Below are positions 1 to 7,161 of a stretch of DNA of 60,656 bases, piece by piece; position 1 is the first letter of the stretch, and every line of letters begins with the position of its first letter. The stretch spans positions 1 to 60,656 of the forward strand of contig JAGXFM010000001.1 of the NCBI GenBank assembly GCA_024637215.1, written 5' to 3'. The notes under the pieces were generated by a model that ran no database searches, was not told where the DNA came from, and saw nothing but the letters and a program-made list of their open reading frames with translations. The stretch is from Sulfuricurvum sp. Lineage in GTDB: Bacteria; Campylobacterota; Campylobacteria; Campylobacterales; Sulfurimonadaceae. The position numbers and the translations under genes were made by a program.

Positions 1-13
1 GTAATGCCCACCA
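1..13 (+). tRNA. 3' end of a tRNA cut by the window edge
   Basis: The first bases, GTAATGCCCACCA, have the form of a tRNA acceptor 3' strand, discriminator base and encoded CCA, as in the three tRNAs that follow. The 5' part lies outside the window, so the amino acid cannot be read. The position at the head of a tRNA cluster supports the call. Confidence 0.55.
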
Positions 14-63
14 TTTTTATACAGAGTCACAACAACAGAAAGTTTATCTTTCTTCTAGCACAT

Positions 64-140
64 GCGGTGGTAGTTCAGTTGGTTAGAATGCCTGCCTGTC
101 ACGCAGGAGGTCGCGGGTTCGAGTCCCGTCCGCTGCGCCA
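64..140 (+). tRNA. tRNA-Asp (GTC), copy 1
   Basis: A 77-base cloverleaf with encoded CCA. The anticodon stem CCTGC/GCAGG encloses CTGTCAC, giving anticodon GTC (aspartate). The T arm is GCGGG-TTCGAGT-CCCGT-like. The acceptor GCGGTGG pairs with CCGCTGC through two G-U wobbles. It is identical to copy 2 from the sixth base onward. Confidence 0.96.
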
Positions 141-172
141 TATGTTATTTCGATTTTTTACGCACAATACAC

Positions 173-248
173 GGGAGTTTAGCTCAGTTGGTAGAGCGCT
201 ACCCTTACAAGGTAGATGTCACAAGTTCGAGTCTTGTAATTCCCACCA
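173..248 (+). tRNA. tRNA-Val (TAC)
   Basis: A 76-base cloverleaf with acceptor GGGAGTT paired to AATTCCC, discriminator A and encoded CCA. The anticodon stem CTACC/GGTAG encloses CTTACAA, giving anticodon TAC (valine). It sits between the two tRNA-Asp copies and is probably cotranscribed with them. Confidence 0.96.
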
Positions 249-260
249 TTCGTTTAGGTT

Positions 261-337
261 GCAGCGGTAGTTCAGTTGGTTAGAATGCCTGCCTGTCACG
301 CAGGAGGTCGCGGGTTCGAGTCCCGTCCGCTGCGCCA
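261..337 (+). tRNA. tRNA-Asp (GTC), copy 2
   Basis: A 77-base cloverleaf with anticodon GTC and encoded CCA. Its acceptor GCAGCGG pairs perfectly with CCGCTGC, unlike copy 1. All bases after position 5 match copy 1. It ends the cluster, only 12 bases after tRNA-Val. Confidence 0.96.
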
Positions 338-406
338 CCTTTACTTCTCTCTTTTTTCATAAATCAAAAAAAATGCGCTTTGTTTTATCTGTGTTATCAT
401 ACAGCT

Positions 407-991
407 ATGAAATTAAAACTTTTCCTTTTTCTTCTTTATATAGCCATTTGGTTTTACTTGGCAATTGATCCTTGGTATCGTGATGACTGGTTACTTGAAA
501 ATATCCTTGTATTTGCCGCTTTACCGATTTTAATCTGGAGTGATCGCCATCTTCACCTTTCAAATAAAAGTATTTGGATGCTCTTTCTTTTTTTCGTTTT
601 GCATGCCATCGGCGCTCATTACACCTACAGCGAAATGCCGTTTTTTTCTCCCATTACCGAGCTTTTCGGATTTGAGCGAAACCATTACGACCGTATAGTC
701 CACTTTTTATTCGGCTTTTTACTTTTTTTACCCTTTTATGAGTTGTTTAGCTCATTTGAAAAATCAGCAAAAAACACTTTTATTTTTACCTTTATTTTTT
801 TGATTGCTGCATCAGGCCTTTATGAAGTGATAGAATGGATCGCCACACAAATGACCCATGCAGATCTTGGAACAGCTTTTTTAGGAAGTCAAGGGGATGA
901 ATGGGATGCACAAAAAGATATGGCGTGCGGATATCTCGGAACGCTGGTTTCAGCAGCCGTATACTATCGTACAATTATTCCGAAACGTTAA
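407..991 (+). CDS. DUF2238 / YjdF-type integral membrane protein
   Basis: This 194-residue protein is hydrophobic along nearly its whole length, with about five or six predicted membrane segments. The motifs YDRIVHFLFGF, LYEVIEWI and QGDEWDAQKDMACG are the conserved loop signatures I associate with the DUF2238 (YjdF) inner-membrane family, whose function is not established. The ORF track starts at a TTG at 380; I chose the ATG at 407 because MKLKLFLFLL makes a natural first helix. No Shine-Dalgarno sequence precedes that ATG, but TATCAT lies 7 bases before it, so the message may be leaderless. It converges on the lipoprotein gene downstream. Confidence 0.8.
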   Translation: MKLKLFLFLLYIAIWFYLAIDPWYRDDWLLENILVFAALPILIWSDRHLHLSNKSIWMLFLFFVLHAIGAHYTYSEMPFFSPITELFGFERNHYDRIVHFLFGFLLFLPFYELFSSFEKSAKNTFIFTFIFLIAASGLYEVIEWIATQMTHADLGTAFLGSQGDEWDAQKDMACGYLGTLVSAAVYYRTIIPKR

Positions 992-1006
992 TGCGTTGCA
1001 ACCATT

Positions 1007-1441
1007 TTATTTTGCCAACTCTACATTATAAATTTGGCCGTTTCGCTTAATAATTTTTATCCGTTGACCAACTCCGAATTCGGTCCCTTTTGAAATCACA
1101 ATCACCTCTTGTTTATCATCCAAAGTGACCGACAACTCCTGTGCATTCGATTTTCCGATTTCATTTCCGGCATATAAACCGACCAATCCACCCGCTAACA
1201 TCGTTAAAATAGAACCTCTTCCACCGCCCATGGTAGAACCGATCACCGCTCCGCTAATACCACCTATAGCAGTGCCGCCACCCGAATCTTTTACTACAAC
1301 AGCTTTAACATCGGTAATAACTCCCGATTGCGCTGTCAATATATATTTCGAAGCATCTGATTCAACAACCGGTACTCCAGATTGTGCACAACCACCTAAC
1401 ATTACCATACTCACAAAGGCTACAGTAGCTAATACTTTCAT
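1007..1441 (-). CDS. glycine-zipper outer-membrane lipoprotein, SlyB-like
   Basis: A 144-residue lipoprotein. A signal peptide ends in the lipobox LGGC (Cys about residue 18). The centre, roughly residues 55-95, is a glycine zipper (GGGTAIGGISGAVIGS, then AGGLVGLYAGNEIG), the hallmark of the 17-kDa antigen/SlyB family that packs against the outer membrane. The C-terminal part is a small beta-rich domain. A good ribosome site (AAAGGGG) precedes the ATG. Members are linked to envelope stability. The exact role here is unknown, and it stands alone between converging and copper genes. Confidence 0.82.
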   Translation of the reverse strand: MKVLATVAFVSMVMLGGCAQSGVPVVESDASKYILTAQSGVITDVKAVVVKDSGGGTAIGGISGAVIGSTMGGGRGSILTMLAGGLVGLYAGNEIGKSNAQELSVTLDDKQEVIVISKGTEFGVGQRIKIIKRNGQIYNVELAK

Positions 1442-1484
1442 GATATCCCCTTTTCTTTATTCTATCACTCTTTTATGAATAGGG

Positions 1485-2819
1485 TTATATTTTCCGTGCC
1501 ACGCTCCCTTTGGGATGTTCATACCAGCCCGGATCACTGTAATCGCCTTTTGGCTGGTTTTTGCGTACCTTTACGAGGGTAAACATCCCTCCCATTTCAA
1601 TCGGGCCGAACGGCCCTCGCCCACTCATCATCGGCAAGGTATTTTCAGGAAGCTTCATCCCCATCTCCACCATATCTTGCATCTCTGCCATCCCGTTTTT
1701 TCCCATCGGCATGTACATATAATCGGGCATTAGATCGCTGATTTTTTCGGTGAGATCATCTTGCTTCACTCCAAGCATATTTGGAATACTGTGCCCCATC
1801 GGACCCATCGTATGATGTGACTTATGGCAATGCAGAGACCAATCCCCCTCTTCAGTGGCTACAAATTCAAATGCCCTCACTTGTCCCACCCCGACGTCGA
1901 TGGTAACTTCAGGCCAACGTGCCCCTTTTGGAACCCATCCCCCATCGGTACATGTCACCTCAAATGTATGTCCATGCATATGAATCGGATGGTTCGTCAT
2001 TGTCAAATTCCCGACACGGATACGGACACGATCGCCTACTCGGACATTCATCGAATCGATCCCGGGAAATACTCGGGAGTTAAAACTCCAAATATTAAAC
2101 TCAGTCATGGTTGAAGGGTTAGGTGTATAAGTACCCGGTGCCACATCATAGCTCGCTAACAAAAAACAAAAATCGCGATCGACACGATGTTCTAGCCCCT
2201 TCTTCGGATGAACGATAAACATTCCCATCGCCCCCATCGCCATCTGTACCATCTCATCCGCATGAGGATGATACATAAAAGTTCCACTTTGACGAAGGGT
2301 AAACTCATAGACATAGGTTTCACCCGGGGCTATCTGCGGCTGGGTCAATCCCCCTACCCCATCCATTCCGTTAGGAAGGATTAATCCGTGCCAATGAATT
2401 GTCGTATGTTCGCTAAGCTTATTTGTGACAATCAGCCGTATCCGATCTCCCTCAACCGCTTCAATCGTCGGTCCCGGAGAGGTACCGTTGTATCCCCAAC
2501 AATTTACGACCATACCGGGGGCAAACTCACGAACAACCGGTTCAGCAATGAGATGAAACTCTTTGACCCCCTCTTTCATTTCATACGGGAGACTCCATCC
2601 GTTGAGTGTTACGACGGGATTATAATTTTTCCCCTCTTTCGGAGTAATAAGCGTGGCAGGAGAAAGTACCCGTTTCGGATTTTTAACAAAGGTAAGTTGA
2701 CGTTTTTTACTCCCGTGTGCCACATGGTCATGTTCGGATGCTTTGAGATTAGGGCTGAGTGCCGCGGATGCGATCAATGCCACACCCAAACCCAAAAAAT
2801 TGCGTCTATCGTGTCCCAT
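1485..2819 (-). CDS. two-domain multicopper oxidase, Tat-exported, probable copper oxidase
   Basis: A 444-residue periplasmic oxidase. The N-terminus carries the twin-arginine motif DRRNFLGLG and a hydrophobic stretch, indicating Tat export in folded form. All four copper-binding motifs are present: HWHG and HPHAD in the first cupredoxin domain, HPIHMHGH and HCHKSHHTMGPM in the last. The last fits HCHxxxHxxxxM, giving a complete type 1 centre and the trinuclear cluster. A methionine-rich stretch (MPDYMYMPMGKNGM and following) lies after the last copper motif and resembles Cu(I)-binding segments of CueO/CopA. The ORF track begins at TTG 2822; ATG 2819 is preferred because it overlaps the TolC-like stop as TGATG, implying coupled translation. 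It probably oxidises Cu(I) in the periplasm; a laccase-like role remains possible. Confidence 0.9.
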   Translation of the reverse strand: MGHDRRNFLGLGVALIASAALSPNLKASEHDHVAHGSKKRQLTFVKNPKRVLSPATLITPKEGKNYNPVVTLNGWSLPYEMKEGVKEFHLIAEPVVREFAPGMVVNCWGYNGTSPGPTIEAVEGDRIRLIVTNKLSEHTTIHWHGLILPNGMDGVGGLTQPQIAPGETYVYEFTLRQSGTFMYHPHADEMVQMAMGAMGMFIVHPKKGLEHRVDRDFCFLLASYDVAPGTYTPNPSTMTEFNIWSFNSRVFPGIDSMNVRVGDRVRIRVGNLTMTNHPIHMHGHTFEVTCTDGGWVPKGARWPEVTIDVGVGQVRAFEFVATEEGDWSLHCHKSHHTMGPMGHSIPNMLGVKQDDLTEKISDLMPDYMYMPMGKNGMAEMQDMVEMGMKLPENTLPMMSGRGPFGPIEMGGMFTLVKVRKNQPKGDYSDPGWYEHPKGSVARKI

Positions 2820-4162
2820 CAAAGTTTTCCCCCTATCGTGTATTCTAAATCTGCTTGTGCTTTTTGGTACTCTCCCAACGCATCAAGTGCTTCCATTTTT
2901 GCCTCACCGGCTCGTCGCTGATCTTCAAGCAACTCATAAATACCGTCCAACATTCCGTTATAAAAAAGCTGCGTCTCTTCCAAAATCTGTTGATTTAGTA
3001 TCACAATTGTCTCGTCATAGGTACGGGAAATGTCGTATGCGTAATGAAATTTCGCATATCCTTCACGCACTTCAGAGCGAATATTGGTAGCTGTTTCCAT
3101 TAGACGATGAACGTTTTGATTGTAAATTGCTTGAGCCTTACTCACCCGAGCTTGTCCGAAATCAAAAATTGGAATAGGAAGTTTTATCCCAAAAGTATTG
3201 AACCGTTTTTCATCAGTTGTTTTTTCACTCTCGACTGAAAGTTCTAACTCGCTCAAAAGCCGTGTATTTGAGGTATACCCCGCTTGTACCGCTGCATAAT
3301 CGACCGCTTTCATCGCACCTTGCATATCAAGCCGGTTCATAATTGCACGTTTTTCCAATCCTGATTCCGAGACTGTAGAGTCAAGGCGTCGTAAAGGCTC
3401 AGTACTCAATGAATAATGGGTTTGCGCTCCGTAAAGCCCAAGCATTTTATTCAATGTTTCCCGTGCCGATCCGTTCTCACGAGAGAGTTTAATAAATTCT
3501 ATGCGAGAGTGCTCATAACTCTCTTGAATTTTTAGCATATCTCGCTTAGAGAGATTACCTGCGGTGTATTGACGAGCCGCAAGTTGGAGAGCAGCTTCAT
3601 GCGACTTCAAAATTGACCGATACAATACAACTTTTTCTTCAGCCAAACGCGCCTCAACATAGCTCTTTTTTACATCCCGTACCGTACGTAAAACAGTGTT
3701 AGCCACAAGTGCTTTTGTCTCTTCAAATGCCAGCCCGCTCAATTCGCGACGCAAAGGAATCCAAAGAAGATCCAAAAATGCCATTTCTACGCTTAGCGTA
3801 GAAGTAGTCACCCCATTACTGCGGCCGATACTGTAACCTAAGAGGGGATTTTGCATCAATCCCGCTTCGACCAATTCACTTTGTGCAATGCCGATCTCTT
3901 CGTAGGTTTGTTGTAAGGAACGGTTATTAATCAGCATAATACGAACTGCATTCTCTTGTGTCACAGGCTTCGAAAGGAGTAATGCGACACTCTCATCTAC
4001 ACTCACAGACTCTTGCTGTGTTTTAATCCATTGAAGATTTTTCACTCCTCGCTCTGACGTCATTTGATTTACCGAATCAAATGCTTCCTGTTGAGAAACA
4101 GTAGAACATCCCCAAAGGGATAAAAGTACTACGAATGATACGCTCAGGTGATTTAGAACCAT
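2819..4162 (-). CDS. TolC-family outer-membrane efflux lipoprotein
   Basis: A 447-residue outer-membrane factor of the OEP family. The signal peptide of MVLNHLSVSFVV ends at a lipobox (LWGC), so it should be a lipoprotein like CusC. The body is long amphipathic helices in two repeats, including NPLLGYSIGR and LPIPIFDFGQARVSKAQA, which are typical of TolC/CusC. I moved the start from 4210 to ATG 4162, which opens the signal peptide and follows a GGAAG ribosome site; this overlaps the small upstream gene by 10 bases. No RND pump or membrane-fusion partner lies in the window, so the inner part of the efflux complex must come from elsewhere. Context points to copper. Confidence 0.88.
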   Translation of the reverse strand: MVLNHLSVSFVVLLSLWGCSTVSQQEAFDSVNQMTSERGVKNLQWIKTQQESVSVDESVALLLSKPVTQENAVRIMLINNRSLQQTYEEIGIAQSELVEAGLMQNPLLGYSIGRSNGVTTSTLSVEMAFLDLLWIPLRRELSGLAFEETKALVANTVLRTVRDVKKSYVEARLAEEKVVLYRSILKSHEAALQLAARQYTAGNLSKRDMLKIQESYEHSRIEFIKLSRENGSARETLNKMLGLYGAQTHYSLSTEPLRRLDSTVSESGLEKRAIMNRLDMQGAMKAVDYAAVQAGYTSNTRLLSELELSVESEKTTDEKRFNTFGIKLPIPIFDFGQARVSKAQAIYNQNVHRLMETATNIRSEVREGYAKFHYAYDISRTYDETIVILNQQILEETQLFYNGMLDGIYELLEDQRRAGEAKMEALDALGEYQKAQADLEYTIGGKL

Positions 4163-4353
4163 TTTGCACTTCCATGCCCTGTCGTATTTTGATCCTCTTT
4201 TTGGACACACCCTTCATCAGCGACCTCTACAGGAGGAGGAGGTGAAACGTAAACACTTTTCCCTTCCGAAGCATCAGGTGATGCAGGAGAATTTTTTACC
4301 TCTTTAGCACTTACGCCGATCACTAAAAGTAATGCAATAAGAATGCGGCTCAT
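4153..4353 (-). CDS. small secreted protein of the copper operon, function unknown
   Basis: A 66-residue protein with a clear signal peptide (MSRILIALLLVIGVSA), leaving about 50 mature residues. They hold a proline run (SPPPPVEV), a single Cys and an acidic stretch. I recognise no family. The gene starts inside the cusF-like stop (ATGA, 4-base overlap) and ends 10 bases into the TolC-like gene, so it is translated as part of that operon. A role in periplasmic copper handling is inferred from context only. Confidence 0.65.
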   Translation of the reverse strand: MSRILIALLLVIGVSAKEVKNSPASPDASEGKSVYVSPPPPVEVADEGCVQKEDQNTTGHGSAKWF

Positions 4354-4676
4354 TTAGCCATCTTTACGATGATATTTTTTCCATCTTTTTGAATAAACTC
4401 AAAATTGACTCGATCTCCCACTTCCAACGGATGTGTCAAATCGTGATCGATTACCTCAAATTGCATGTTCATAGAGGGCCATTTAAGCTCAGCAATCGGA
4501 TCGTGGAAAATCCGTAAACTCTCGTGATTGGCAGCAATGGATTTTACGGTTCCGCTGGCATGAATTGTTTTAGAACTTATATTTGCTGAGGAAGAATGGT
4601 CGTGGTGCTCATCCCCCATTCCCATTAATGGTGAAAGAGAGAGGGATAAAACTAAAATGAGAGGTGAAAACTTCAT
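4350..4676 (-). CDS. cusF: CusF-like periplasmic copper chaperone
   Basis: A 108-residue protein with a signal peptide (MKFSPLILVLSLSLSP) and a His-rich mature N-terminus (DEHHDHSS). The segment HDPIAELKWPSMNM places His, Trp, Met and Met at the +0, +8, +11 and +13 spacing of the Cu(I)/Ag(I) site of E. coli CusF, including the cation-pi tryptophan. The rest fits the small CusF beta-barrel (VGDRVNFEF). It is the first gene of the copper operon and should hand Cu(I) to the efflux or oxidase partners. The start is supported by an AAGGAGTT ribosome site. Confidence 0.9.
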   Translation of the reverse strand: MKFSPLILVLSLSLSPLMGMGDEHHDHSSSANISSKTIHASGTVKSIAANHESLRIFHDPIAELKWPSMNMQFEVIDHDLTHPLEVGDRVNFEFIQKDGKNIIVKMAK

Positions 4677-4680
4677 AATA

Positions 4681-4709
4681 AACTCCTTTTTAAACAGTTT
4701 AACGGAGTT
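4681..4709 (-). promoter_or_regulatory. inverted repeats in the leader of the copper operon
   Basis: Just upstream of the CusF-like start, AACTCC and GGAGTT face each other and could pair, hiding the Shine-Dalgarno sequence AAGGAGTT. Inside them lies the perfect palindrome TTAAACAGTTTAA (4690-4702). It could be a regulator operator or a translational switch. No family of regulator is assigned. Confidence 0.35.
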
Positions 4710-4760
4710 CTTTGTATTTTATATCAATATAATATTAATGATATTAATACTTCCCTTCTT

Positions 4761-5075
4761 CTATTCTCCGCTATTTGAATAAACACGAACCAAATCACTC
4801 CGCTTCACATTTTTAGATGCGGAAGAGAGTTCACTCAACTGTTCGGAACTCATTCCAAACCCTTCGCTATTCGCATAAAGCGTTGAAGATTTAATCTCTG
4901 TCTGAAGTTGATCAAACGAATTATTCTTCTCTACCGGATTCTGGGCTTCCGTTTCTACTTTAGCCTCTTCTTTTTGGTTCTGTTGGGACTCTTCTTGTTT
5001 CATTGTCGGATCAGGCTGACCCACTTGAAAAGGTTGAGAATAAGGACTTTGAAAAAGATAGGAACTGACGGTCAT
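4761..5075 (-). CDS. hypothetical protein, Gln/Glu-rich
   Basis: A 104-residue protein with no signal peptide or membrane segment and no family I recognise. The middle third is low-complexity and charged (KQEESQQNQKEEAKVETEAQ), so it is probably disordered. The C-terminal part (SSEQLSELSSASKNVKRSDLVRVYS) could form a short helix. A strong ribosome site (GGAGGTG) before the ATG supports real translation. It stands alone, followed by yigZ to its right on the same strand. Confidence 0.6.
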   Translation of the reverse strand: MTVSSYLFQSPYSQPFQVGQPDPTMKQEESQQNQKEEAKVETEAQNPVEKNNSFDQLQTEIKSSTLYANSEGFGMSSEQLSELSSASKNVKRSDLVRVYSNSGE

Positions 5076-5138
5076 GGTACACCTCCGTATTTGGAAAATT
5101 TACATCCAAATAGCACAAAATAAGATTAAATACTTAAA

Positions 5139-5708
5139 TTAAAAAATACTCCGACCTAATACGTTGTAAAACTGTTCCAGATTTTCAACACTCCCCTCAA
5201 TCTTGAAAACAGCTCCCTTCTCACCGAATGTTTTTTCAATACAGCGAATCGCTTTTTGAGACATTTCATATTCGATCATAGAAACATTGGAGTAATGACA
5301 TTCAATGCTCTTTATCATCAATTTTTCATACGGGTAGAAAACGGCTTGCGAATATGCCGCATTTGCCGCTTCCGCATAGGCACGAACCAGTCCTCCGGGT
5401 CCAAGCTTCGTACCTCCGAAATAGCGTACCGTGATAATCGCGGCATTAATGAGTTCATGCCCTTGTAATACGGCGAGAGTCGGTTTTCCTGAGGTCCCTT
5501 TGGGCTCGCCGTCATCACCGCTATATTCAACGATCTGATCAAACTCATTGAGATAACGATAAGCACTCACCCAATGGACGGCTTTAGGGTGTTCGGATCG
5601 AAGATGCACCATCTGTTCCTCATACATCACGATGGGCATTAGATACGCAAGAAATTTAGACCCTTTAATCTCGATCGTATCTGTACTTATTGCATTTACC
5701 GTGACCAT
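5139..5708 (-). CDS. yigZ: YigZ/IMPACT family protein
   Basis: A 189-residue member of the UPF0029/IMPACT family. The signature is clear: HWVSAYRYL, YSGDDGEPKGTSGKP, then ITVRYFGGTKLGPGGLVRAY, followed by a small C-terminal alpha/beta domain (about residues 125-189). Eukaryotic relatives bind the translation regulator Gcn1. The bacterial role is not settled, though a link to translation is usually proposed. The ATG has a GGGGAG ribosome site. It is divergent from mutY with only 39 bases between the starts. Confidence 0.92.
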   Translation of the reverse strand: MVTVNAISTDTIEIKGSKFLAYLMPIVMYEEQMVHLRSEHPKAVHWVSAYRYLNEFDQIVEYSGDDGEPKGTSGKPTLAVLQGHELINAAIITVRYFGGTKLGPGGLVRAYAEAANAAYSQAVFYPYEKLMIKSIECHYSNVSMIEYEMSQKAIRCIEKTFGEKGAVFKIEGSVENLEQFYNVLGRSIF

Positions 5709-5735
5709 TTCTCCCCTTTTTTCCCACTACCATTA

Positions 5736-5741
5736 TATAAT
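5736..5741 (+). promoter_or_regulatory. -10 box of mutY
   Basis: A perfect TATAAT ends 6 bases before the mutY ATG, which places the expected transcription start at or very near the start codon. No ribosome site is seen, so mutY may be translated from a leaderless message. Confidence 0.55.
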
Positions 5742-5747
5742 ACCATC

Positions 5748-6737
5748 ATGAAAATCTCCCCTCACCGATCTCTTCTAAAATGGTATCAGCTTAACGGCCG
5801 TCATGACTTGCCGTGGCGCACGACCGATAATCCCTATCACATTTATCTCAGCGAAATAATGCTCCAACAAACACAGGTCAAAACTGTCCTAGAGCGGTTC
5901 TATTTTCCCTTCCTAGAAGCCTTTCCTACACTCGCCGATGTAGCTGCTTCCGAGCTTGATGATGTCCTAAAAAAATGGGAAGGATTAGGCTACTACACAC
6001 GTGCACGCAATCTTCATCATGCCGCCCGTCAATGCGGAGGAAATTTACCAAACAACGCCCATGATCTCATCCAACTTAGCGGTGTCGGACGTTCCACCGC
6101 CCACGCCATCGCCGCCTTTGCGTACAAAGAGGCTCTACCGATACTCGATGCTAACGTCAAACGGATTTTACACCGTTATTTTGCCCTCACTGCACGCAAT
6201 GAAAAAAAATTGTGGGAATATGCCTATATCCTATTTGATCCTCACCATCCGTTTGAATACAATCAAGCAATGATGGATATAGGGGCGACGGTATGCCTCT
6301 CTAAAAAGCCCCTCTGCACTCTTTGTCCGCTAGAGCATACGTGTCAAGGCAAATCTGATCCGCTCTCTTATCCTGAGGCTAAAATACCGAAAATAAAACC
6401 GATTCGCCAATGTTCCATCATACTGCATCAACGTGAAAAACGGTACGCTCTACAGCAACGCTCCGGCCGTTTTTTACATGGGTTATGGGGATTTTCCGAA
6501 GTCGAAACCAAAGTTATACACGGCGAGTATCTAGGTCATATCACACAACACTACTCTCATTTTACACTTGAAGCCGAAGTCTATCAGAGTGATGAAGAGC
6601 TGATGGATGAAACCTTTGAGTGGTTCCTTCTCTCTGAAATAGCTTCACTTTCCCTAAGTCGTGCCGACCATAAAGCTATTGAGTTATTACGGTATAATCT
6701 GAAAAAAGAGGGGGATAGAGATGCTAAAATCCATTAA
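5748..6737 (+). CDS. mutY: A/G-specific adenine DNA glycosylase
   Basis: A 329-residue base-excision repair enzyme that removes adenine mispaired with 8-oxoguanine. The N-terminal helix-hairpin-helix glycosylase core has LPWR, SEIMLQQTQV (with the catalytic Glu), a hairpin LSGVGRSTAHAIAAFAY, and the catalytic Asp in ILDANVKRI. The [4Fe-4S] loop is complete (CLSKKPLCTLCPLEHTC). The C-terminal quarter is the shortened NUDIX-like domain that reads 8-oxoG. The last 17 bases overlap the next gene. The start is fixed by the family N-terminus although no Shine-Dalgarno sequence is visible. Confidence 0.96.
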   Translation: MKISPHRSLLKWYQLNGRHDLPWRTTDNPYHIYLSEIMLQQTQVKTVLERFYFPFLEAFPTLADVAASELDDVLKKWEGLGYYTRARNLHHAARQCGGNLPNNAHDLIQLSGVGRSTAHAIAAFAYKEALPILDANVKRILHRYFALTARNEKKLWEYAYILFDPHHPFEYNQAMMDIGATVCLSKKPLCTLCPLEHTCQGKSDPLSYPEAKIPKIKPIRQCSIILHQREKRYALQQRSGRFLHGLWGFSEVETKVIHGEYLGHITQHYSHFTLEAEVYQSDEELMDETFEWFLLSEIASLSLSRADHKAIELLRYNLKKEGDRDAKIH

Positions 6738-7161
6738 AAATTACTTTTTTAGCGCATTTCGAGAAATTTTTGTCTATCATCACTCTTCATTGGAATTTCG
6801 TGCCAAAACCTATGCTGTTCTCATTGCCAGTTCCCACGAACCGCTCAGTAATTATCAAAGTACCTTAAATGAAATTGCTTCTGAAATCTATTCTGAACCC
6901 GATCGTGCCAGTGCACTGGTCATTACGGTAAAAGAGTATCTAAAAAATATCCATATTAAAAAGCAGAGGGGAGAAGAGGCATTACTTATTGAAGTTATTC
7001 GAGAACTTCGTCAAGTCCCCCGTTACGCACTTAAAATCGAGCCTGAACATCTTACACGTTTACAATCGTGCACGAATGATGAAGATTCTGTCATCTATCA
7101 AGATCGCCTGATCGATTTTTTAGAACAAAAGCGGCTTGAATATCGAGAGCTTAAACGTTAA
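6721..7161 (+). CDS. conserved-looking hypothetical protein coupled to mutY
   Basis: A 146-residue soluble, largely helical protein with no signal peptide and no motif I can name. Its ATG lies inside mutY (17-base overlap) and is preceded by GGGGGATAGAG, a good ribosome site, so it is almost certainly made from the mutY message. The C-terminus is charged (DFLEQKRLEYRELKR). Its 3' end overlaps the converging ttcA-like gene by 11 bases. No function is assigned; coupling to mutY is the only clue. Confidence 0.7.
   Translation: MLKSIKNYFFSAFREIFVYHHSSLEFRAKTYAVLIASSHEPLSNYQSTLNEIASEIYSEPDRASALVITVKEYLKNIHIKKQRGEEALLIEVIRELRQVPRYALKIEPEHLTRLQSCTNDEDSVIYQDRLIDFLEQKRLEYRELKR

Noticed and set aside
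37-53. Small hairpin AGAAAG/CTTTCT before tRNA-Asp
   Set aside because: Six weak pairs in an AT-rich spacer; no supporting context beyond chance.
4-270. An 88-residue frame over the tRNA cluster
   Set aside because: It runs through tRNA-Asp and tRNA-Val; the translated text is just tRNA read as codons.
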